64,000 nucleotides of DNA from Clarkia xantiana subsp. parviflora (Eukaryota; Streptophyta; Magnoliopsida; Myrtales; Onagraceae): assembly GCA_036873135.1 (NCBI GenBank), contig JAPTYO010000008.1, positions 248,001-312,000 on the forward strand, read 5' to 3'. Position 1 is the stretch's first letter. Each line of letters starts with the position of its first letter. Shown piece by piece: positions 35,004-48,507 of the stretch. The position numbers and the translations under genes are program-made. Below the pieces are notes generated by a model. The model did no database searches. It was not told the origin of the DNA and saw only the letters and a program-made list of their open reading frames with translations.

Positions 35004-35388
35004 TGCAAAGCCAACCATCTGATTCCGGCCACCCATTTCTGATATCGAGCACCACCTCTGATTCCGGCCACCCACCTCCGATTCCGAGCCACCCACTTTC
35101 GAATCGAGGTCGTAGGCAGTCGGAATCAGAGCGAAACGATGACTGAAGCCGCCGGGAAGATCTGTGTCACAGTGAAGATCTGGAATCATATGAAGTTAAT
35201 TTGGGTATTTTAAATTTTATTTGGTTATATGACCAGTCTGACGTAGTTCTGTCAAATTTAACCTCAAAATTTAACGGAAACACTAAATAGCAATATAATT
35301 GAAACCTAGGACAGTTGAAAATAACATTTAATCCTGAAACACCGAACTGACATATGAATTAAATCAGAGACATTAAATGTGTCATTTT
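34817..35388. mobile_element. Diverged inverted-repeat element
   Basis: The left arm (ATTTAGTGTCTTATG, then TGTTTCAATTTTGTTGCGAT) resembles the complement of the right arm (ATTTAATGTCTCTG, GGTTTCAATTATATTGCTAT). An ATT microsatellite and a C-rich core lie between. It is non-coding. Confidence 0.45.
34970..35003. repeat. (ATT)n microsatellite
   Basis: About eleven ATT units. Confidence 0.95.
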
Positions 35389-36930
35389 TTCTATAAAAAA
35401 ATTGTGATCAACACTTTACGTATGGTCTAATCATGACACTGTGTAATATTTATTTATTTTAAGTGCGTGTCAACATTGGTAACAAACCAATATTACGATT
35501 TTTTTTATATTTTTGGGTAGTCAAAACCAATATTCCTCGTACAATAGTGATATTGATCCTTAAGTATATAGTACGTACTAGATGATATATATAAATCAAT
35601 GGTTCCTTCTAATAACTAAATATATGGTTCTTAACTTTATGATATCGATAGATATATATATATATATGGAGCAAGCTTTGGTCCACGACCAGTTGGTGCA
35701 ATTAATTAATGTAGGGATCCAAAACCCACATGGCTAATAGGTGTGGTGGGGAATGCACAATTTATGTGTTACAGAACACGATTAGCACGCTGTTTTTTTT
35801 TTGTTATTTTAGTGTTTCGGTGTTAGAACATGAATCACATAATAAAATCGTACTAATAAGTCTAATTCTGGAATTTAATAAGTCTATATTAAGAACTTAA
35901 AAACTTCTGAAATCTAATTAACATGAGTGAACATAGTTTTTATTTTGCCAAGTTCACAAATTATTTAAATTTGTTTTTAAAAAAACTGCACATGATATAT
36001 ACCTAACAACGATACAAAAATTTGTGTGTTATGTTTGTATTTTTAAAAATTGGCACGATAAGCTTATTATGTGTGTTCGTATTCGATAAATTTAGCATAA
36101 TAATCATTTTATTTTGGCCCAAGAGCATAATAATCTTATTAACACACGATAACAAGCACATATGAACCATTTACCACCCATATTATATAGTATAGTGACA
36201 ATTCTACCATTTTAAATTAACTAAAGCTATTGTCTTTAAGTGCTTATTATTTTACCACGTGATATGATTAGTAACTACTTTTTGACAAAAATATATAAAT
36301 TAGTAATTTTGAATTTTAAAATATATAATAATATTAAAAAAATGCACATCATTCAACGTTTATAGATAATTTATTTATTTACTTATATATGATCAAATAT
36401 ATAGTATGTTATATATTTTTAAATATTTTAATTAAATAATAGTAATTTTATTATGATATCATAATTTACAATTATATTTTTCATGTAATTAATAAGCTTT
36501 CCTTACGTACAAATTACAATAAATAGTAGAATAAAAATAAATTCACTAGTTATTTTTTTAATGATAATGTCATTAAAATGAGTTGGAATGGTGGGAGTGA
36601 CAATGTCCACGTGCGGTCCCAAAAGTGGCGCCGTTTGGGTGGCTGGGCTTTCGGACCATTTTGGCGTTGATTTTTGCAACACTCAACTCCACATTTAAGT
36701 CCATAAAATAATATAAATAAAAACTCAACTCCACACCAATTCATTTGGTTTTGTTTTGTTAAACTCCAAAATTCTAAAACATTTTTTATACATTATTATA
36801 TAAAAAATATGATTATTTGAGTATTGTGTTAAATTATTGTGAATACTCTTACTCTAAATAAATTACTTATTATATAGAATTTTAGAACCATACTTAGGAA
36901 GAACGAATAAATAGTTAACAATTAACAAAT

Positions 36931-37318
36931 GGTTAATTACCATAAACTAAATTAAATTTGATCATTTTGTAAACAACAAACTGAACTTTTTTATTGACAA
37001 AATGCAAACTTAATTTCGAAGTTTATAGCAAATTGCAAACTACATTATTTCTTCATTAATAAGTTATGTGAAAATTATGCATATTACAATCACATCATAC
37101 ATGTTAACGTGATACGTGATATTATAAAGCAACATAGCTTTTATTAAAATACACTATGTGAATGTTACATTTTCGATTTTCATTAATTTTTAATAAAAAA
37201 AACTATCAAGATTTGCATTTTGCTATAATATTTAAAGTTTAATTTGTTTTTTTTATTATAAAAATAGTTCAATTTGTTTTTTTTAAACGCACGTTCAGTC
37301 TGCTTTTTGTAATTAACC
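36931..37318. mobile_element. Foldback MITE
   Basis: The left end GGTTAATTAC and the right end GTAATTAACC are inverted, and similarity continues inward (AAACTGAAC and ATAGCAAA motifs on both arms). Confidence 0.6.
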
Positions 37319-38819
37319 TATTAATATTAATAAATACAAAGAGGAAAATATAAAGAGCAACACTAATAAATAATTGGGCTAAAGATACTGTGACACTGAA
37401 TATTTAGTTCGAAACTTTGATTCATTCCACTTGTAAATTGGGATTAGTGTTTGGTGGGCCCACCGGTCTAAAACCCAGAAAGCTTTGCGTTTAGTGTTTT
37501 TTTATTTTATAAAATAAATAGATAATCAGGGTTATGTGAATAGGTAGCACATTTCAAATTAACATTAAAATTTAACAGAAATATAACTAAGCTATTTGAT
37601 TAAAACAATTTAGTTTACTAATTATTCGGGTAAAGTCTACCCATCGGTTTGTTAATGAAAGTCAGATAATAAATTAATGGGTCCACAGACACGTAATTTT
37701 TTTTTGATTAACACAGACACGTAATTTAGGTGTGTCACTTACATATTTATTTCTTTTGAAGTAATAAAATAATTCAATAAAAAAATGTAATAAAATAAAG
37801 AATAACATAAGCGACAGAGATTTGATAACGTGGCGTAGATGGCCGCTCGTGTGGAGTGGGTCCCATCCTGGCATCTCCTTCTCCCTTTTGTCCCCACTCC
37901 AATTATTAGTTTATTTTAGTCAATACTTGGTCCAATTAAATTTTGAAAATGATTTCTTCAACACTAAAAGAAAATGGCCAAAAAATACAATTTCAAGTAT
38001 ATAACAAAAATAAGCGACAATTTTTAGATTATAGTTACATTTTATAAAATAACAAAGCGTTCGTTTAATCAAAAGGATATCCGGGTTTTTTTTTTTTTTT
38101 TTTTCATTTTACAATCCACGTAAAGTAATACGATATAAATTTCTTATACAATTTTACTCGATCTTAAAAGATTATAAATTAATTTTTAGAATTTTACTAT
38201 TCTACGATGATATATGATCCCAACTAATTAAAACGATCGTACAATAAATTTAAAGTGTTACATGATGGAATATATATATATATACTAAGTTTGGATATAC
38301 TTCCATAAACTTGCAAAATCAATTATGTTTGAATATAAAATATGTTCAATTTTGCAATTTGACTTTGAACTTCGAACCATTCAGACCAAATCTTGGCGTG
38401 TCCAAAAATAACAGTAATTGTCAACTCCTTTTCTTATAAAATAACCACGCGTGGCAGGGGATTGTCAATTTTCCGGTTTTGGTGCTATATGAATTTATAT
38501 ATTGGAAGTTCTATTTCTACACTATTAATTCTTTTTACATATTCAAATTGAAAAAAAATTATGAAATTATTAGTATCATTTAATCAATAATTAGAAGATT
38601 TTTTTTAAAAAAAAATTGAAATACATTTTATACAAATAATAATGATTTTTCTTTTAAAATAAATTAACTTTTTAAAGAAATAAACTCTAAAGATTAGGTT
38701 TTCCTATTAAGAAAATATATAGTTTTCTTTTTATGCATACAATTATTGTAATTATTAATGATTTTTAAAAATATTATAAAAAAATCTAAAAATAAATTGT
38801 ACATTGTAGTTTGAGGAAA

Positions 38820-38992
38820 GAGTAATTCCTTAAAGTGTGAAAAAAAGAGTGAAAAAACCATAGAAAGTTAACAACTGCCACATGTCAGTTAACAATTTGG
38901 CATAAATTGGAAAGAGAATCATGCAATGCATTGCCATGTGGTAGCTTTCTATGGTTTTTTCACACTTTGTTTCACACTTTCTAGCAAAGCCC
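38820..38992. mobile_element. 173-bp Mutator-type MITE
   Basis: It is flanked by the 9-bp duplication TTGAGGAAA (38811-38819 and 38993-39001). The inverted ends share AAAGTGTGAAA and GTGAAAAAACCATAGAAAG. It is non-coding, and its termini differ from those of the giant MULE. Confidence 0.85.
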
Positions 38993-39194
38993 TTGAGGAA
39001 AAGAATGAATTTTGTATGAAAAGTATTTTCTTTTATTTATTTATTTATTTATTGAAAAAACTTCAATTGCCCGTCCCTATGACCTATCCCAATCCGCTGG
39101 TCGGGCCATACGATATTTTCCAATTTACCATCTCGCCACACGATACGCTAAACTTCATAATTTTCCTTTTCTAATAAATTAATTAATTAAACAC

Positions 39195-39275
39195 CAGTCT
39201 CTCCTGGCCGGATGGTAGCGCTACCATTATGTATTGTACAGCGGCCTGGGTTCGAGACTTGGTAGTGTATGTGTG
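39195..39275 (+). mobile_element. Candidate tRNA-derived SINE head
   Basis: A box A-like segment (CCGGATGGTAGCGCTACC) and a box B (GGGTTCGAGACTTG) are spaced as in a Pol III promoter. No tRNA fold closes. Confidence 0.4.
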
Positions 39276-39870
39276 TACATTAAATTATTCAAGGTATTCT
39301 AAAATACCTTTCTTTTGCATTACAATTTTAAAGAAAAATGGACCCCAAAAAAAAAAATACATGCACCCTCAACTTCTCCTTAGGGACAACTTATACCCTA
39401 AACTTGTAATTCGGTGACCCTAAAAAGTGTTATGAGACATGGGATTTTTCTATCATGCTCTTGGAGCACCATACTTTTGTTTTTTTAATACTATGGTGGA
39501 CTTAATTGTAACATAAGTAAAACTTTAAAAGTGTGAAAAAGTAATTTTTTTAACTACACCTAAGATGTGTATCATACTATTAATAATATCAACATCCATA
39601 TGGTGTTCACCTCTAGGCAATAGAAAAATAAAAATAGTGACAAAAACATGGTGCTCCAAGAGCATGGTAGAAAGGTCCTATAGACAAGACATTTATAGTT
39701 AAGGTAGTGTATGTACATTTAACCATTCAAGGTATTCTAAAATACCTTTCTTTTGCATATAATTTTAAAGAAAATCGGCCCCCAAAAAAAAAACCTACAT
39801 GCACCCTCAACTTCTCCTTGGGAACAACTTATACCCTAAACTTATAATTTGGTGACCCTAAAATTGACAT
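39268..39870. repeat. Direct duplication (39268-39435 and 39705-39870) flanking a MITE
   Basis: Both copies contain CAAGGTATTCTAAAATACCT and CATGCACCCTCAACTTCTCC. The MITE at 39441-39679 lies between them. Confidence 0.8.
39441..39679. mobile_element. Small MITE, inverted copy of the family at 3450
   Basis: The inverted ends share CATGCTCTTGGAGCACCAT, and the core matches 3500-3660 in the opposite orientation. Confidence 0.75.
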
Positions 39871-41245
39871 AGTTATGAGACAACACAATTATTTAGAGAC
39901 CAACATATAGTTAAGGTCATGCAATACAGTACAAACCTGGAGTAGTATCAACGTGTGTAGGATTCAATTACACGAAAAAGAAATCACTGGACAGGGCACT
40001 CTTCTTATAACATCAGGTTTTTGTTGCCGAGATTGAATTTCGCCTCAATTGGATTCTTACATGACCATCTAAGATCTAACCTGCATAACAAAACAAATAT
40101 CGTCTCAAATCTCAATGTACAATAATCCTCATTAGTTGCACGGTTTCATATCATAGGACGAACTACCTTTTGATGATGAGAAACTAAAGAAAGTTGTGGT
40201 ACTAATAAATGTGCAGTACTTCAAATGGAAGCGCTACAATCAGCTATATAGTCTGACATCCATATGGAAGACATAGCAATTGGACTAGGCACATTCAGGA
40301 GTCAGTATTTTTGGGCCATCAAATTCAGAGTTCATCATAAAACCTATGATTGACACCAAACAAGTCCAAGGCATAAGAAAGTTGAGCAAACAGTAGCTCA
40401 AGAGTTACAAATGTACACCTTAACCATGGTCCATCTATATCATATCTTGATTGAGACAGTATACAATGACTTCATAATTCACAGTTTGAGACGCCTATAA
40501 GGCTATAACAGTCCTAAATCCTTATAATGTACTGAGTCGAGTAACAATAGAGTCAACAGTTTCTCGAACCTACTTACTAAATTCGAAAGCCATAATTATG
40601 GTATCCAAATCAAACTTATTAGTTGTAAGAACTCGTGAGTACTGTTTCGCTAGCATCATCAAAACAGAATGTGTTCTTCAAATTATTTAACTCACATGGG
40701 TTTACAGAAAAGAGAAAACTCACCCACATCTTTAACCCCATACAATGGAAGTAAAAGCACAAATAACAGTTAATTTCTTCAGGACATTATCTAACAGCAC
40801 CAGACAGGTAATACTAACTTAGAAAGCTAGGTGATGACCGCGATGTATGCTTTAGCACCATATAGGACTTGCCACTGCCATACATCTACAACTTTGGGGC
40901 TGTTAGGCAATTCAGGAAACTAGCAGCATCCTCCTAATTGGTTCGAACTTCAATTCATTCAAGTCTTAAATTAGATACTGCACGACAGCAGAAATTTGGC
41001 TTTAATAATTGAGATATTACTCAATTGCTACTGCAACAATTCATCAGTTCTGCAGTATATGAAATAAGGAGCAAATTAAATTCAAACCCTAATTCAACCA
41101 GCACAATCAACGATAGGGGCAAGCATAAATTAAACAATCCACAAGCTGTTCCATATCAAAACCGTAGCAGAATTACGTACAACTTATAAGCGCAATACGA
41201 TGACGAGAAAGAGGGCTAATTACCAGAGGAGGCGAATTCGGCCGA
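39871..41245. other. Intergenic / downstream flank of UBL5
   Basis: Less AT-rich than the preceding 6 kb, with no ORF of note. It may include UBL5 3' UTR or a 3' UTR intron (CCTCTG|GTAATTAG just after the stop on the minus strand), but nothing proves it. Confidence 0.4.
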
Positions 41246-41467
41246 CTAATTGTAGTAGAGCTCGAGGCCCATGCCGTCATGGATCTCGTAGTCCTTGAGG
41301 GTGATGTGATCCTTGTAGATGTTGTACCACTTTTGGATCCTGATCTTCTCTGCTCTGGTCCCCGTCTGGGCAGCTACCAGCTTCTTCAGGTCGCCGATGG
41401 TGTCATCGTCGTTGCACTTCACCCTCACCTTCTTCCCGAGCCTATCGTTCAGCACCACCTCAATCAT
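41246..41467 (-). CDS. UBL5: Ubiquitin-like protein 5 (UBL5/Hub1)
   Basis: This is a 73-aa ubiquitin fold protein, full length and intronless in its coding part. It starts [18 protein letters not shown] and ends GMGLELYYN, the dityrosine end of the family instead of the Gly-Gly needed for conjugation. Asp22, the residue that contacts HIND motifs of splicing factors in yeast Hub1, is present. UBL5 binds spliceosome components non-covalently in the nucleus and affects splice-site use. An upstream in-frame extension to 41497 exists, but the family start is the Met at 41467. Confidence 0.97.
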
Positions 41468-42030
41468 CTTCGGCCTTCTATAGCAGCTCCGACGCAAACC
41501 CTAAAATGAAACTCCGCACTTCGGAGGACTACGAGAGTATCGAAGGTGGAACGGACAATTCCAGATGGACCAGAAAAGATGCGGTTATATACTGGTACGC
41601 ATTACTTTATTAAAGAATATTCAAACTTTAGAATGACAGTGGGCCGGATTGGCGAGTTTTGTTTGAGCCCAATTTATTATTTTTTGGGCCAAAGCCCAAT
41701 ATATTATTAACCGGTGAATTCCATCAGAGAAAAGTGTTTACTATAGAATATTGAATCTAGAAAAGGGACTCCCCCTTCAATGAATTGTGAATTTACTTAC
41801 CAAGGAAACATAACATTCAACAGTTAGAAAAAGAAAAAAAACAAAACAACAAACGAAAAAGAATAGTAACAAATAGTAATCAACAGTCGAAATGACAAAA
41901 TCATACTGCAATCCCCCAACTGTACAGCTTCCAAAAACCATCCCTTTCTTCAACCAAAATTGAGGTCTGAGAAGAAGCCAACCAAACCCGAGCTGAGCCC
42001 CATCGAACCGAAGATGGTCTAATCTCTCAC
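41468..42030. other. UBL5 promoter and SAPS gene 3' flank
   Basis: It holds the UBL5 leader (41468-41580) and the 3' UTR of the neighbouring minus-strand gene. GGGCC-containing motifs (TTGGGCC, AGCCCAA) occur at 41640-41700, as is common in plant housekeeping promoters. Confidence 0.45.
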
Positions 42031-45000
42031 TCACTCCGACACAGCAACCTCTTTATCGGTTGTTTTCCAACAGTTTGTGTCAACCACTTCGCCCTCAACA
42101 TGGGCCCCGTCTGGTGTCGGTGTCGGCTTCATGGGTCCCGCCTCGCCGACTATCCCTTCCTTATGAGCATGCTCCATTGCCTTCTCAGTGCCCTCCAACT
42201 CCACACCCACAAATTCAACATCCTCCTCAAACATTGATGGAACAGCAGTGGAAGTGGTTTCAAAGCCATTAGGGAGTGGAGAGGATTCTTCATCAGAAGA
42301 GTTGGTCAATGGGTTCGGGTTTGACCCACTGACCGGTTCAGCTGAGTCGGGTTTGTCGGTGGATGGGTCCTCCTCACTTTGGTGGACATTAGAGGAGGAG
42401 GAGTCTGAAGAGGTTGCTTTTGGAGATTGATTAGTTCCCGGCCACAACAACTCTTCATCTTCTCCGACAACCACCTCGTCGTCATCATCATCCTTGCTTA
42501 CATTGCCAGATTCGTTGTTCAAGTTGATATCGTCCATTATCTCTGAGGATGATGACTCGGCAGGTGCATCCTCGATTCTTTCGTCTTGGAAGGCAAACCA
42601 GTTGGAGTTTGTGAACAAGCTACTGCTCCATTCGATTCAATAGTAGCAACAAAGAGAGGAACTCATATAAGTAGAGTTGACAGGAAATGGGCTAAATTCT
42701 TATGGGTTGGTTGGTTGATCACCAAACTGAAATCCAAACTTTGGAGGAAATTGCAACAAATATTATAACTCAACTACTGCGACTTTTCGTTTTATGAATT
42801 GAAAATAAAGAGGCTGAAAATCAATGGTTAAAAAACTCACCTCCCCTGATCATCGCCGAATCGGAGGGATGATATGACAACTTCGGCAGATTCATCATCA
42901 AAATACACATCCTGCAATATTATTGTTGAACTAGATTAGAGACACTTTGGTTCAGTTTCTTTTTTATTTGTCTGGAGTAAAATTTTGGTTTTCTCAATCA
43001 AAGACGTAATGGTGGGTCGAGATATTATAGCGTTACTCATGTAGCTAAACCACTGGCAATCAACATATCATTTCCCCCCTACTATTACAGTGAAATGAAT
43101 CGAAAAGGATAGCAAGGCAAAATATTCAGACTGAATACCTCATCATCACGATCAAGAGACCCGGGATCCTGCCACCATGACAATAAAATCAATAAGTTTG
43201 GAGTAAAAGTGAAATTAGGCTGATATCACATGATATACCTCTTCAGCTTCCTCATTGCCATAGATTTTGTATCTAAAAGCCTGACTTAGGTTGTTTGCAA
43301 GTTCTGCTACATCATAATCTCCACTTAGATTGTTTGCAAGGCCTGCAACATCATAATCTCTGTCGTGAAGGTCATCATCGTCACTATCCCGTGTCCCTTG
43401 TAACGCAGTTGGCCGGCTGCCATACAAGAAAGATAAATAAAAGAATTATTAGGGTAGAGAAAACATAATAAGTTGATATCCTAACATCGTTAGAAGATTT
43501 AAAGCTCCAACATTGTTGATTCAGATAGTTGAGTAACTAAATATGTTGGGACATGCAATATGGTAAACTCCACAATAAATGAAGTAAAAGAACAAGAGAT
43601 TACCCGCAAGTCCAACGATAAACATTTTCAACAGCATTACGATTCTGCAAGACATTTGCCTGCCACTCACCCCATTCGGGGTTTCCCTGAAAATAACCAA
43701 CACTTTAAGTTAAAGACGATTTCGTAGAGTTCTTTGTTTAAAATCGGCAGATGCTTGTTACTAGCACCATAAACATGGATGTATCCATTATAAATTATCA
43801 TTGAAACCATAGAGAAGATATAAGAAGGCCTAACAGAAAAGCCAAGCACTGATACATTTTCAAACAGAGACGGTGCAATTTTAATGTCTTTAAGGCAGCT
43901 AAATGATACATCTATACATAAATAATACATCTCTTCATAGGGCTACGAATATTTGAAATGCATATCCACACCTGAAGAAAGTCTCGTATCTGGGAACTGT
44001 TGCTGCTGAGCTGAACAAGCTTATTTGAAATGCGTGTGATGTGCCCAATATTCCCTGCTCGCGGGGCTTGTTTATTGGGTGCAGGTAAAGTCGGCTGCAA
44101 AATCAACAAGCAATTATACCAACAATCATTTTCTAACAGTATAACATGCCAGGAATCTTTCATTTCAATTGCATCAAGTACAAAGGATATGAATAGAGTG
44201 AGCAGGTAGATTCAAAAGCTACACACTGTTGATTAACATTAAGATACCTGGTTACGATCAGTGGAAATGGCCGGATGTTTTTCTGCGTTAATAATTTGTC
44301 CAAGCAAATTACAGTCTTCAAACAAATGACGGACAATAGTTTCATTCTTGCTTTCCAAGCATGATCCAATGATGCTCTCCACTTGATGATGCAATGCATT
44401 GTTGAAACCGTACCTGCATTAATTTAAAACCATGCCTGTATTACCGACTGGTCAACTAAAGAAAATGGGCAAGCAAACAAATGCATCTGATGAAGCTTAT
44501 ATGCACTAATTTTAAATTAATAGCCAACACAATGAAGCTAAAACTAACTCGAAGAAAAGATCAACAACTCTTCGAATAGCTCCTGAGTTGATGAGTTCAC
44601 CCTCTGCACCTTCATTGCAAGTCCTCATTAAGACAGCAATGAACTCAACAATCTGGTATGGAAAAGGAGAAAGGATATGAATCAATATCAACAATATAAC
44701 ATATGCTACCTAAGATGTATATATATACATACTTTTTTTTGGTAATCGTGTATATATATATATATATATACTTAATGGGCCTATTTGCCCCCTAAGAGAT
44801 ATTAATATCAAAGCCTACATTTCTTCAGATGAACGGATCAAGAAGATTTTGTAACTATCAGATTAAACGAACCTTCAGCCGATGCTTCCCAAGAGGTGGC
44901 CTCAACTCTCCATAAGTTGTCGGCAATGTATTCTGATCAGATGATACATTCAGAAGCATAAGCAAATCACCTGCACAGTTAGATCTTATAAGCGTGATGA

Positions 45001-48000
45001 TGGCATGGTTGAGTTCATTCAAGCACAAAAGGGTAGGTCCACAATACTTTCTAACAAGCTATCCTAAATGCAACATGAAACATCTGGTACAAATAAAGAC
45101 TACTACTATTTTCAAGTGTCACCCACAACTCTCATGCTAGACTCTAGAGAAAGTCTGCAATGCAAGCATACTGGCTAGCATCTCAACAATTAGACTACTC
45201 CCAGTCCAGAAAAGGTAACCACGAGATAAACTTTAATACTTACCAAGTTTAGGCAGCATAGCACTGATAGTCTCAGGATCAACAATGATTGGAGATTCAA
45301 ACATGTTTTGACTTCGGAAAGAGTGAAAAAGTGGAGAAGAAAAAGTTGCTCTTCTTGGGTCCAGCAAAGAGATGCATACAGAGAGTGAATGAACCAGGCC
45401 TGATTTTGAGTGTGAATCTTCCAGAGCATGATTGAATACTCTTTCAACAAAGCTGTGTGCAGAGATATCTCAATGCAAGTCTTCCAGATAAATAAAAAGG
45501 CATAGAAAGGAAAGAACAGAAAGATAGAATGCGAAGGAAAACGGGTTTAAGGTTGCAGCACCTTGGACTAGCAAGCTTCGTGGCCAAAGCTGATGGGGCA
45601 TTTCGGGTTATAGCACACAAAGTTTCGGCTGCATTAGCATGAACTTCAGGAGTGCTCTGTTAAATATCAAACTAAAGTCAGATTCACAGCTATGGGGCAA
45701 GCCAGAAATGAAGCAATACTATTATACTAGTCCCTTAAATCAAGACAGATCATCTTAAAATTTACTTCCTATTTCTAAAAAGAGAGCACACAACTAGGAG
45801 TGGAGTACCTCCACTTGAATATGATACTTCGCCTAGCGAAGCAGGCACAAAATTGGGCAGATTGAGTCCACAAAAGCATAAATTCACTTAAAAGATGAGA
45901 GATTAATAGCAACTAAAAGGTAGCCTATAAATCAAGTTGTTTTCAATATTAAGCTGTTTGGGTTTGCAACACTTATATAACAAGTTTAACCAATAAGACG
46001 ATGTATGGTAGAGTGAAGGACAAACAAATAAGAACAATTCCAGAGCTAATAAAATTAGATTCTGTCAAGACTCAAGACCATGGGATCAGAGTATCACAGT
46101 AAAGAGAAGAAACAAAGTAACATCTGCTTAGTAACATTTGCAACTAGCTTAAAGAAGGAAAATTACACTTACAGTGGGACTGAGTTTGTCGATGATCATC
46201 TCTAGAAGATTACTATCAGCCAACCATTGCATCACATCCATAAAATTTGGATAGACATGATCATCAGCACCTACTAACCTAACCAATACCTGATAAATGC
46301 ATCCCGAAAGGAATTAGCTTGCTCACCAGAATTACTAGTATTAGTATATTTACCTAAAAGTTGAAACTAACTACAGATAGGTGAAGACATCAAGAGAACC
46401 CAATTGCTTCTATTAGGATGACTCATTTAAATATTAAATTAGAAAGGAATTGGCAATAGAATTTCATTTTACAGGATTCTATATAGTCTGAAATCTAGAT
46501 GGTGAATCAGTTCCAAGAAATAGGTGAAATTGACAAGATCTGAAGTCCCCATACCTCCATGATGGAGGTAATTCCTATTAGATCAACCAGCTGATGCAGA
46601 ACATCCCTGTGTTCCTATAATATTATAACATATAAGTCAATGGAAAGAAACGACAGGCAAGGAGTTGATAAATGATCAATACAAATACTTAGAATTTCGA
46701 AACACCAAATTTACATATGTACAGTACCTGAACATAGTTCATAAGTGGCACAGTCTTCCGCAGCAGAAGACATACTATCACCTGTTGAGCATGGCATAAG
46801 TAAGTCCTCCACTACCAATACTGTACGAGGGAAAAGTAAAAACTGGAGATCAAATAATTCTGTGGCTTTATCCAATCATACCTTGCTAAAGTATCCAGCA
46901 AGCAAGGCACTATGAGGACGGTTTGGATCCAAGAAGGAGAAAAGCAGGTCCATTAGCTGCATATGTCCCAAAAAAACAATGTTTCTTCACTGCTATCAAT
47001 TATTAAGCATGGAAAGTAATGTGAGATATGAGTTCTGTAGAAAAGACACCTCTTCCTCCTCCACTAGTGTCTTGAGAATTACATCAATTTCACACGTGAA
47101 AATCTCACTGGCAATAAATGGGAACCTGGAAAAACCAGCAAATAAGATATCACAATAGATGCCTGAAGTACCTAGCGCAGGAAGTATATATATATATATA
47201 ATAGCAGAACAATCATCTGCTAATAATTTCTTATTGCAAAGGAGCCATACTTAAAAGAACGTTTGCTGTCAGCGTCTTCTGGAGGTTCTTCAACAACATA
47301 GCGCAATAACTGCTCTACCTGTGATCTTTCCCGTAGACTACAAAGGAAACAATTATGAGCATTACCTACGTTGCGGTGAAGTATTCAAACATGCATAATG
47401 GCAAAATCACGGTGATGGTTGAAATCAGTAAAACTTGAGAAATGGGAATTACAAATTAACAAGACGGCTATTTAAAGCTTTGCATTCTTGAATGATGTCC
47501 TCTTCATCCAAAAGCTCTTGCAGTGTGAAATTCTCCTTGTCAAGTATAGATTCCACCTAGAAAAGCAGTTCATACGAGGAAACAAATATCAGCAAACCCG
47601 AAAAAGAAAGTATCCAAAAGAAACAAAAAAAAAACTGGACTTTTTCGATTGGAGAATTATTTAGGTCACTTAACCACGTCCAAAACTAAACTGAACAAAC
47701 AGATTAAGCCACGGAGCTTTAACCACTATGGATATCCACTGAGAAAGTTATACCAGAAAAGACAATTAACCAAAAAAAATAAGATAACAAACTAAAGAAT
47801 AGCATCAAGTTGCTCCAATAACGGGTGTAGTAATTTTTTTTCAAAAGGTCAACTGCATGTGCAAACACGACGATCTGAATAGGCAGCCAGCACTCAATAA
47901 CCTCAATCTAACTAATGCAAAACGAATCAGCATAAACGCCATTAAGCTGCTCGAGCAAGACAATTAAACAGCAATCTTCATTGGTGGACAGTAGTTGTGC

Positions 48001-48092
48001 ATCGAATAATTCATATGCAAGCAGAATACTGATACAGTATGCAATTAACTCACAGGAGAGGTAGCGGACAGAGCACTGAGTTTCCAGAACAT
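42031..48092 (-). CDS. SAPS-domain protein (SIT4 phosphatase-associated family)
   Basis: Nineteen exons join in frame to about 785 aa: 48054-48092, 47453-47556, 47251-47337, 47050-47125, 46882-46956, 46728-46781, 46555-46614, 46173-46289, 45562-45656, 45244-45452, 44873-44970, 44549-44652, 44248-44413, 43972-44094, 43604-43686, 43239-43416, 43139-43168, 42841-42911 and 42031-42619. Family marks include the MFWKLSALSATSP start, FTLQELLDEEDIIQECKALN, LMDLLFSFLDPNRPHSALLA and TLPTTYGELRPPLGKHRLK. The C-terminal 200 residues are acidic and Ser-rich. SAPS proteins are regulatory subunits of PP6/Sit4-type phosphatases; in Arabidopsis they work with FyPP in auxin-carrier phosphorylation. A 13-codon tandem duplication in exon 16 (DYDVAGLANNLSG) is unusual. 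Confidence 0.93.
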
Positions 48093-48499
48093 CTCGTCGT
48101 ATGAGATAGGTAGGGAATAACTCAAAATAGGATTTCGAAGCCTGGGCAGTTTGGATCTGTAAAACCCTAGAAATGGCAGCAAAACCAGGGGGTCAATGAG
48201 GAGAGGAGCTCGACGACGGAGAGAGGTGGAAGCACGGCTAGTGGATGAGCTCGGAACCCTAATTTCTGAGAGGCGGATCAGAAAGAAGGGATGCCACGCC
48301 GCGAGGATAATTTAAATTTAAATAAAAAACAAAAACAAAATGTAAGAGATATATTAAGAAGACGATGAACAGAGGAGAGAGCTGCCTAATATGGAAAAAT
48401 CAACTGCTATAGAGGAAAGGAGTGGTGCAGAGACTGAGGGGCGATATTGTAAATACATCCGGAGTTCACAGCTGTCTCTGTTCCTTATTGTGCACCCAC
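48093..48499 (-). promoter_or_regulatory. Leader and promoter of the SAPS gene
   Basis: A CT-rich leader on the minus strand (48150-48300) precedes the ATG. No TATA box is obvious. Confidence 0.4.
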
Positions 48500-48507
48500 A
48501 CTTCATC

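Larger units (their letters stand above)
33896..38819. other. AT-rich intergenic DNA with decayed repeats
   Basis: No gene is recognised. It includes two diverged inverted-repeat elements (34817-35388 and 36931-37318), an ATT microsatellite at 34970-35003, poly-T runs and a short (TA)n at 38270-38285. Confidence 0.5.

Noticed and set aside
34881..35189. Open frames with poly-Asn or poly-Tyr
   Set aside because: They are translations of the ATT microsatellite and flanking inverted-repeat element.
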